From: Strigomonas culicis
Lineage: Eukaryota > Euglenozoa > Kinetoplastea > Trypanosomatida > Trypanosomatidae
Reading direction: 5' to 3'
Assembly: GCA_000482145.1 (NCBI GenBank)
Contig: AUXH01000294.1
Location: 1 to 23,064 of the forward strand
DNA length: 23,064 nt
Numbering within the stretch: position 1 is the stretch's first letter; each line of letters starts with the position of its first letter. Positions 16,763 to 23,064 of this stretch are shown here, in pieces. Under the pieces are notes generated by a model. The model was not told the origin of the DNA and ran no database searches. It saw nothing but the letters and a program-made list of their open reading frames with translations. Position numbers and translations under genes: made by a program.

Positions 16763-19700
16763 TTAGAAAAAGGCATCGAGATTGATGAAAAAGTTCTCGA
16801 CGCGCTTGTAGGCGGCGACGGCCGCCTCGTTCAGCGGATCCACCGCCTCCAGCTCCTCCGAGCGCGCGGCCTCCTCCAGCGTGACGAGCTCGTTGTTGAT
16901 GCCCTTGCAGCGGCGCGCCTGTGCGCGGTGGGCGCGCTTCACGCGCTGGGCGCAGCCCGGCGCGTGCGGCACCTCGAAGAGCGCGCGGTAGTAGGTGAAC
17001 TGTACCCGCAGCGCGCGCACCGCCGCGGCGGTGCCGCCGCACTGGTAGAAGTGCTGCCAGACGGTGTGGCACACCTGGCCGAAGCAGTTCGCGATGTACT
17101 CGATCGACAGGCTGCGGTGGCAGCCCGTGCAGACGTACAGGTCGAAGGTGGCGCGCGGGTCGGCCGCCGTCGCGAGGAAGTCCACGACGCGCTTGTGGGG
17201 GTCGATCGGGGTCTTGCAGCGGCAGTGCACGCACGTCACCTGCAGCGGCAGCGCGGTGGGGAAGCAGTCCTCCAGCCCACAGTTCTTGAAGAGCGCGCAG
17301 TGCGAGAAGTCGTCCACCTCGTCGTCGGCCGCCGCGCGGGCCTGCGGGTGGGCGGCGCCGCCGGCCTGGTGGTAGGCGACGCCCATCGCCTCGCTCAGCT
17401 GGGCGCTGGAGAAGCCCTGGATGTGCTCACACAGCCGCATCACCGGCGGGTAGATCTGCGACTCGACGTACCAGTCCGCGTCGATGTGGAGCGACTTGTT
17501 CTGCCGCACCTCGTCCACGTGGTACGCCTTGTCGGCGAGCCTCTCGCCGTCGCAGATGACGTAGGGAATGAGGTCGCCGACGCGGACGAGCTCCTTGCGC
17601 TCCCGCATCCGCAGCGCCACCGTCGCGTGCGGAAACGCGGTCCCGCGATAGGACTCCGGCTCCTTCGTGAGGCTCTTGGAGATGACAAAGTCATCGAGGG
17701 TGTAACGGTCACCGAGCCGCACGTGGTCGGCGACGTCGCGCATGTAGTTGATGAGGTAGTCCAGCACGTCCTCGCCGCCGCGGGCGCTCAACACGCGGTT
17801 GAGCACGGCATCGCACACCTTCTTCGACAGCGGGCACCAGTCGCGCCGCACCATGTCCAGGCCCTTGATCTCCTTCTTGATGACGGTGCCCTCCCCCTGC
17901 CAGTCCACCACAGACAGCGCGGCGTACTTCTTCTTCTTCAGCAACAGGATGGCGCGGAACACACCATCAATATCGATCTCGAGGCTCTTGTACTGCTTGT
18001 TGATGATCGCCTTGAGCTCCAGGCCGAGATCACGCACCTCCTTGATGTCCGACATGATGCCGGTCTGGATCATGACGGAGTCTGTGTCGCCGTAGATGAC
18101 GCGTAGCGACGGCTTCTTCTGCGGAATGAGGCTCACCGTGTTCTGCAGCGCCTCGCGGCCCTGGCTGGTGACGAGCTCGGCGAGCGCCTGCGCGTGGAAG
18201 CGGGAGTGCTCGAAGCCGAGGCAGCCGTACATGCTGTTCGCCGTCAGCTTGAGCGACTTCTGGCGGATCTCCAGCAGCGCCAGTTTGCTGGGGTCCGTCT
18301 CCGACCTCATGAGCCGCTTCACATCGCGGCGGCTGTCGACGAGGCGCTTGATCACCTTGGGCAGGACGCACTTGTGGACGCACGGGCTGTCCCTCCCCTC
18401 CGCCGCGCAGGCGCCGCAGAGGAGGCTCTCCGGCGGCGGCACGCCCACCTCCTCGCCGCTGCGGCGGTCGACCGTCGTGAAGCAGATGTTGAACTCCTGG
18501 ATGAGCGAGGGATAGAGGGAGTTGAAGTCGAGCAGGAGAATGTAGTCCGTGTACAGGCCGCACTTGGGGTCCAGCACCATGCCGCCCTTGTACTTGGCCT
18601 TCCGCTTGCCCTCGTCGCCCTCCTCCTCCTCCTCCTGGTGCCGCGCGTGGCCGTACGCCTTCTTGTCCGGGACGACAAACCCCAAGTCGTGGAAGGTGTG
18701 CAGCAGCAGGTACTCGATGCGCTCGGAGCGGCCTCCGTAGAGCGAGCGGCTCCACAAGTTTCCCGCAATCGATGTCAAGCGCTTTGTCAGGCGGATCGCA
18801 TCCAGGTGCGACACAATCCCTGTGGCTAGCACCGCATTGTTGTTGATCTGGAGCAAGACGTCAAACAGGTCCTTTGAGAAATTCTGGATCACCGGCGTGA
18901 GGACGCTCATGCCGGGCTCGAAGTCGGACTTGCCTTCCACAAGCCCGCGGACACCCATCTGCTCCGCGAGCGCCACCAGCTTGTAGTTGACCGACTTGTA
19001 GTACTCCCGGGACAGCAGATAGGAATCCGCGACCAAGCGGCCGATACACACCTCCTTTTCATGCGACGAGCCCTGGCCTTGAATGCGCGGGAAGCGCTTC
19101 AGGTCCAGGCGGCCGAGGGTGGACCACCCCGGGATGTTCAGTTCCTGGTACCGGCGCACCAGCGTGTTGATGGTGAACCCCAAAATGTTGTGTCCAATGA
19201 GAATATCGGCGTCGATGGCGCCCAGTCGGGTCGCGCACCACTTCAGTAACTGCGTCTCGTTCTGAAACCGCTGCACCCCATGCAGCCCCTTTTTTTCGCA
19301 AAACGCCTCCAAGTCGATCGGAAGAGCGGTATTGTCCAGCGGGCGAACGCCGCAATGCAGAGCGTCAGGGACGGTTTTCAGTGTGCCATCCATGTGAACA
19401 CCCTTGTAAACAGCCAGCGAAACGACGCAAATTTCACTCTGCGCTCCTGTGGCGTCCAGCTGCGAGTGCAGCTGAATGCTGGCGACCGTCACCGGAGGCG
19501 GCTGGAGTGACTGCGGCTCTACCATAATCTGAACGGGCGAATCCACGGTATACTCCAACTCGCAGTGGGAAATGTGAATGTTGGCCAACGTCTTTTGCGC
19601 CACGCGAAGGTAGCACGGGCCCATGATCTTCCGATTCAGTAGAAAGAGCTCTAAGAGGGAGTACGTGGAGCCGACGACAGCATCAATGTGTGTGTAAGAT

Positions 19701-20731
19701 GCATGGACCTGAAAGGGGGGATACCTCCCGGGGTATCGCAGTTCGGCCCACAAGGACTTGTCCTGCGGAATGTTTTCTTCCTCGAAGGCGTAATACCGCT
19801 CCGCAAACTTGATATGGCGCTGTTCAATGGACTGTTTGCGGCACAAGTCGTTAATCTCCTTTACCACATCGGTTTCGCTGGAGTCCTTCTTTTTCAGTAA
19901 ATACACAGTCCGCTCTACGTTTCGCACACGGAGGCAGCACGACTTGTACTGTTGCTTGCCGTTTTCCTTCGTTGCCATCTTTCCAAAGAGAAAAATGGAA
20001 CCTGGGTCGACACTCAAGTTGTACGGCTGCTCTTTTGCATCCATCCAAAAGAACAAGTCCTCCGACGCTGTATCTTCCATTTTGACCACTGGAACCGTCG
20101 ACTCTTGCTTGACGTTCTTTTCTCGTAGGAATTTTTCCGATAGTTGCACCCCCTTCTTTTCTTCTGCCACAGCCAAGTAACCTGGTTGCTTCGTGTCTGT
20201 GACCGGGTCCCTTTTCCGCTTCTTCGACTTGTCATTATCATTCTCATTGCCAAAGTCAAACGATTCGTCCTCCAGCTTTATTCGAGTATATGGCTTCTCA
20301 AAGGTTTCTTCCTTCACAGGCTCTTTAGTCACCTCCTCTGTGATTACAGGAGCAACAGTAGTGGCGGCTGCCAAGGATGCGATTAAGTCCTCTGCGCCAT
20401 TCGCATCGTCATCATCTTCATCCTCTGCGCTATCTTCTTCTAAATACTTACTAATGTCCATGTTATCATCATCATCTTTACGGGCTTCCGTAAAGTACCG
20501 ATCGATATCCGTGTTACTGATAGTCTGCAATAGGGTTGGCTGCTTAGCTTTTGCCGGTTTTGGCGAGGCAGTCTTCCGCTGTCTTTTTTTAGGCTTTGTT
20601 TTTGAAGACTCTACCTGCCTTGATATGTTCAAATCATCACCTATGGCTTCAACACTGTCTTCTTCAGAGAAACCCATTTGAAGTGTTTCCCGAAGCTCCT
20701 TCCAGTGGTCGTCATCCGCTCCGTCGGTCAT
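16763..20731 (-). CDS. POLA1: DNA polymerase alpha catalytic subunit (POLA1)
   Basis: This 1322-residue B-family polymerase extends RNA primers made by primase at nuclear origins and on the lagging strand. The N-terminus (1-210) is acidic and Lys-rich, with basic nuclear-localisation-like clusters KPKKRQRK and KSKKRKR. The inactive exonuclease-like region includes DADILIGHNILGFTINTLVR. Polymerase motif A is DFNSLYPSLIQEFNICFTT (about 734-752), motif B is KLTANSMYGCLGF (about 827) and motif C is YGDTDS (about 880), with both catalytic Asp present; KGLDMVRRDWC follows. The C-terminal domain has one clear C-x2-C...C-x2-C zinc module (CVHC and CTGC, about 1166-1201). A second canonical module is not evident. 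The start is ATG 20731 and the stop TAA. Base composition drifts within the gene: the 5' third is much less GC-rich than the 3' half. Confidence 0.97.
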   Translation of the reverse strand: MTDGADDDHWKELRETLQMGFSEEDSVEAIGDDLNISRQVESSKTKPKKRQRKTASPKPAKAKQPTLLQTISNTDIDRYFTEARKDDDDNMDISKYLEEDSAEDEDDDDANGAEDLIASLAAATTVAPVITEEVTKEPVKEETFEKPYTRIKLEDESFDFGNENDNDKSKKRKRDPVTDTKQPGYLAVAEEKKGVQLSEKFLREKNVKQESTVPVVKMEDTASEDLFFWMDAKEQPYNLSVDPGSIFLFGKMATKENGKQQYKSCCLRVRNVERTVYLLKKKDSSETDVVKEINDLCRKQSIEQRHIKFAERYYAFEEENIPQDKSLWAELRYPGRYPPFQVHASYTHIDAVVGSTYSLLELFLLNRKIMGPCYLRVAQKTLANIHISHCELEYTVDSPVQIMVEPQSLQPPPVTVASIQLHSQLDATGAQSEICVVSLAVYKGVHMDGTLKTVPDALHCGVRPLDNTALPIDLEAFCEKKGLHGVQRFQNETQLLKWCATRLGAIDADILIGHNILGFTINTLVRRYQELNIPGWSTLGRLDLKRFPRIQGQGSSHEKEVCIGRLVADSYLLSREYYKSVNYKLVALAEQMGVRGLVEGKSDFEPGMSVLTPVIQNFSKDLFDVLLQINNNAVLATGIVSHLDAIRLTKRLTSIAGNLWSRSLYGGRSERIEYLLLHTFHDLGFVVPDKKAYGHARHQEEEEEGDEGKRKAKYKGGMVLDPKCGLYTDYILLLDFNSLYPSLIQEFNICFTTVDRRSGEEVGVPPPESLLCGACAAEGRDSPCVHKCVLPKVIKRLVDSRRDVKRLMRSETDPSKLALLEIRQKSLKLTANSMYGCLGFEHSRFHAQALAELVTSQGREALQNTVSLIPQKKPSLRVIYGDTDSVMIQTGIMSDIKEVRDLGLELKAIINKQYKSLEIDIDGVFRAILLLKKKKYAALSVVDWQGEGTVIKKEIKGLDMVRRDWCPLSKKVCDAVLNRVLSARGGEDVLDYLINYMRDVADHVRLGDRYTLDDFVISKSLTKEPESYRGTAFPHATVALRMRERKELVRVGDLIPYVICDGERLADKAYHVDEVRQNKSLHIDADWYVESQIYPPVMRLCEHIQGFSSAQLSEAMGVAYHQAGGAAHPQARAAADDEVDDFSHCALFKNCGLEDCFPTALPLQVTCVHCRCKTPIDPHKRVVDFLATAADPRATFDLYVCTGCHRSLSIEYIANCFGQVCHTVWQHFYQCGGTAAAVRALRVQFTYYRALFEVPHAPGCAQRVKRAHRAQARRCKGINNELVTLEEAARSEELEAVDPLNEAAVAAYKRVENFFINLDAFF

Positions 20732-21261
20732 TGCTCTTATAATTTAGGTTGAAAAATGTATCTATGTATACGTTTTAAGGTATGGTTTAACTTATCCTTT
20801 TGGGTGTTCTATGGTTGCAAAATAAGCGTCGCTTAGTGCTTCACTTATAAAGGTGGAGTGTGTAACGACAGTAAAAACAAATCAAAAGAAAAAACTCTAC
20901 TTTTCTCTTTTGCCTTCTATCCTATTTCAAGAAAATACTAAAAAAGGGGGGAGAGAAGCGTTACACATCTTCAAAAGTGATGATAATAAACAGAAAAAAA
21001 AACTCACCCATTCCAGTCCATAGAATGTCAGAAGAGAAAAATGAAGACTAACAGCACTATCAATAGGCATTAAATCGTATGTATAGGCAAAAAGGAATAG
21101 TCCATGATTGCATCATCATTGAAAGTCCACATGTTTCATATATTTTTGATAGCAAAAGAAGAATGATTAGAGAAAGCACACTCTACATGTGGGGATTCTA
21201 TTAACATCAATAGTCATAAAAGGGAGAAACTGTCGATAAAGATTTAAAAAATGAACGTGCC
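20732..21261. other. Intergenic spacer, ERO1 to POLA1
   Basis: This AT-rich spacer of 530 bp holds the ERO1 3' UTR and POLA1 5' signals. Pyrimidine stretches on both strands occur around 20880-20960. No coding frame or RNA gene is supported. Confidence 0.65.
20844..20905 (-). promoter_or_regulatory. Candidate SL trans-splice acceptor for POLA1
   Basis: On the minus strand a T-rich tract (about 20905-20850) is followed by TTTATAAG, with the AG at 20845-20844. The 5' UTR would be about 112 nt. Several later AGs, including one just before the ATG, make this only a candidate. Confidence 0.4.
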
Positions 21262-22686
21262 TCAAGATGAAGGTGCATCCTTTGGGCAGACAGTATCCAG
21301 GCGTTGTGCATTGCGAACAGAAAATGCAATTTGCCGGACAGTGTTGACCAAGGAAACAACTTCTGAGCGATCCAGCGCGAGAGCTTCACTGTGTGAGTTA
21401 TGCATAGTGATTTTTAATGCGGTTGCGATCCCTTTGACCTCTAGCTTCCCCCAGATTCGACATTTTTCGCAAGGCACACAGTCCATAAGTTTCGTAACAT
21501 TTTGGACCATGAGCTTCATTTGAGGAATTAGGTCGCGGCCCTTTTCGGACTCAAGAAAGCGTGCTTCATCAAAAGTTTTCACGCACAAAAGCTTTGAAGC
21601 AAAAAGCTCACTCAGCATTTGCTTCAACTTCTCATCGGATTCAGTTGCCTCACCGTTAGAGCCCGTGTTGTAGCGATTCATATCGCCCATGATGACATCC
21701 TCAGCCTTCGTCAACGCTCTCAAGAGAAACTGGTACAGGACATAGAGATTCTCAACAAACTGCGGCACAGCTGCAACGCGTTTGCGATACATATCACAAT
21801 TCGGAAAAAAGGAAATGTTGGGGTTATTATTCACCCCAGCGTTTATGTGGGGCGAACTCATGTTGGTATCCTTGTAGAAGTTGGTGCACACATGTAAATT
21901 AATAGACATATGGAGACCACTGAATAGGGTTTTTAGCACAGTCACCTCGTGGCATTGGTCATCTTCGATATTTGTCAAGCAATTTTCATTGTAAATTGCA
22001 CTCCACACACGTGTTGCAAGAGGACCTGTAAAGCCAGTGTTCGCTTCAGGATGCTGCACCAAGTCAACGTAGTGAGCTTCGTTGTCTTGCACGTCGATTC
22101 CTTTCCAATTGCCCCAATCCTCAATATTTGAAGGATGTGATACGGAATGCGACACGCGAGAGGCTTCTTCATCCACTTCACTCATGTCCTTTTCCTCGCG
22201 TAGTGAGTGTGGTACAGCGTCTACATTACACTTGCAAACGTCACACGCGTTTTCCGAGCTGCACAGCAGAGTAACAGCCCAATAGGGGCAAGCCTTTTCA
22301 CTATTGATTTTGAAATACCGAAAATATGGGTGAATCGTAATGCCGTTCAACAAGGTCAGCAAATCCTTTGTACCAGCATCCACTTCCTTTGCGGTGCAAC
22401 AGCAGTAATTGCTATCTAAGCTAGTATCATTAATTGAGATACCGCAAGTTTCTGTGGAATCACCATCATCCTTTTCATCGGCTGCCTTACCAGTGTTTTC
22501 CTCTCCTTGCCCAACGTTGTCTGTTTTCTCAGCGTGCATTGTTTTTTGAGCAGAGCTTGCGGAATCTGCAGCAGTGCTTGCTTCTTGCTGAGGGACTGCA
22601 AGTTGAGAAGCATTTTGATACTCAAGGAAAGCCACACTGAGTAAAGCAACGAGGATTCCGAGAACAATTAGCCTCCCAGAAGTCAT
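21262..22686 (-). CDS. ERO1: Endoplasmic reticulum oxidoreductin 1 (ERO1)
   Basis: The 474-residue FAD sulfhydryl oxidase re-oxidises protein disulfide isomerase in the ER lumen with oxygen. Residues 4-20 (GRLIVLGILVALLSVAF) form a signal anchor, followed by a Ser/Ala/Glu-rich spacer (25-78). ERO1 landmarks in order are: KACPYWAV (131-138), the Cys-rich shuttle region CSSENACDVCKC (142-153), YVDLVQHPEANTGFTGPLATRVWSAIYNENC (segments within 206-236), SGLHMSINLHVC (256-267), ENLYVLYQFLLRAL (312-325), and the active site CVPCEKCRIWGKL (403-415), the equivalent of human CVGCxKCRLWGKL. The active-site CxxCxxC is complete. ATG 22686 was chosen because the longer frame starts with GTG and runs through the leader. 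The stop is TGA. Codon use is far less GC-rich than the left-hand genes: 13 of the first 40 codons end in G or C. Confidence 0.93.
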   Translation of the reverse strand: MTSGRLIVLGILVALLSVAFLEYQNASQLAVPQQEASTAADSASSAQKTMHAEKTDNVGQGEENTGKAADEKDDGDSTETCGISINDTSLDSNYCCCTAKEVDAGTKDLLTLLNGITIHPYFRYFKINSEKACPYWAVTLLCSSENACDVCKCNVDAVPHSLREEKDMSEVDEEASRVSHSVSHPSNIEDWGNWKGIDVQDNEAHYVDLVQHPEANTGFTGPLATRVWSAIYNENCLTNIEDDQCHEVTVLKTLFSGLHMSINLHVCTNFYKDTNMSSPHINAGVNNNPNISFFPNCDMYRKRVAAVPQFVENLYVLYQFLLRALTKAEDVIMGDMNRYNTGSNGEATESDEKLKQMLSELFASKLLCVKTFDEARFLESEKGRDLIPQMKLMVQNVTKLMDCVPCEKCRIWGKLEVKGIATALKITMHNSHSEALALDRSEVVSLVNTVRQIAFSVRNAQRLDTVCPKDAPSS

Positions 22687-23024
22687 TTGATCTTGAATTG
22701 CCAGTAAAAGCAACAATATGTATATAAATAAAAGTTTGTAAAAAAAAAAGTGCAAATAACTAGACCTTATAAGGGCAGAAAGAATAGTGGAAAGGAGCGA
22801 AAAAAAAAAGCATTTAAGAGACAAAAGGCAGAATTCAAGGTTCACATAGGCTATTAAGTCTCAGACACATAATACATAAAAGAAAAAGAAAACATTATTT
22901 ATCACTCGTCACAACGAAGAAAGAAGCCAAAAGATCAAAAAACTAATAGGGACAAATAAAAAAAAAGAGAGAGAGAAACCCCGCGCAGAACGAACAGGGG
23001 GCGGGGCGCCCCNCCCCCCNCCNC
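22687..23024. other. Region upstream of ERO1 to contig end
   Basis: A-rich DNA carries the ERO1 leader and presumably the 3' UTR of the next, unseen gene. At about 22978-23023 it turns abruptly into a G- and C-run segment with ambiguous bases at 23013, 23020 and 23023. No gene was recognised. Confidence 0.6.
22766..22815 (-). promoter_or_regulatory. Predicted SL trans-splice acceptor for ERO1
   Basis: On the minus strand T- and C-rich DNA ends in CCTTATAAG, with the AG at 22767-22766. The 5' UTR would be about 79 nt, with a further T-run but no upstream ATG. Confidence 0.6.

Positions 23025-23064
<40 letters not shown>
23025..23064. repeat. (ACG)n trinucleotide repeat at contig end
   Basis: A perfect ACG repeat of about thirteen units runs to the last base, just after a C-run with three ambiguous bases. 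It may be a true microsatellite or an assembly artefact at a contig break; its true length cannot be seen. Confidence 0.9.

Noticed and set aside
16588..16776. 62-codon minus-strand frame at the POLA1 end
   Set aside because: It overlaps the POLA1 stop region and G14 run; the composition is that of UTR DNA.
22687..22845. N-terminal extension of ERO1 with many hydrophobic residues
   Set aside because: It starts with GTG, runs through T-rich leader DNA and would precede a complete signal anchor at MTSGRL.
1..23064. tRNA, rRNA, snoRNA, transposon or viral genes
   Set aside because: No cloverleaf, box C/D pair, reverse transcriptase, transposase or capsid-like sequence could be supported on either strand.

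Overview
The window looks like one complete nuclear contig of a trypanosomatid (Kinetoplastea). Nine protein genes all lie on the minus strand, with no introns, spacers of about 270-770 bp and no gene supported on the plus strand. Each spacer holds a polypyrimidine tract followed by AG (on the minus strand), as expected for spliced-leader trans-splicing of a polycistronic transcript. TAA, TAG and TGA all end genes here, so the standard nuclear code is used. Coding GC is very high in most genes (37 of the first 40 kinesin codons end in G or C) but falls towards the right end. The species cannot be named from the sequence.

In transcription order (right to left) the genes are: ERO1, the ER oxidoreductin (22686-21262); POLA1, the DNA polymerase alpha catalytic subunit (20731-16763); CFAP57/WDR65, an axonemal WD40 and coiled-coil protein (16268-12621); a mitochondrial PPR-like helical-repeat protein (12226-10184); an Mdm12/Mdm34-like SMP lipid-transfer protein (9744-8611); an N-terminal-motor kinesin with a C-terminal PH domain (8253-5140); U1-70K snRNP protein (4370-3594); an eIF4G, most likely EIF4G3 (3324-1429); and prohibitin PHB1 (875-66). 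The set is a housekeeping cluster, not a pathway operon. From memory, EIF4G3 and U1-70K are also adjacent on T. brucei chromosome 8, so the block is probably ancestral synteny.

The contig starts in a (CT)29 repeat and ends in an (ACG)n repeat preceded by ambiguous bases, so both ends look like assembly breaks at low-complexity DNA. No mobile element, tRNA, rRNA, CRISPR array or viral gene was recognised.

The points most worth a second look are the ERMES-like SMP protein, because trypanosomatids are generally described as lacking most of ERMES; the apparent loss of the second zinc module in POLA1; a PLC-type PH domain and an enlarged loop in the kinesin; the steep third-position GC drop through POLA1 into ERO1; and the unusual pyrimidine-rich leaders of several genes.
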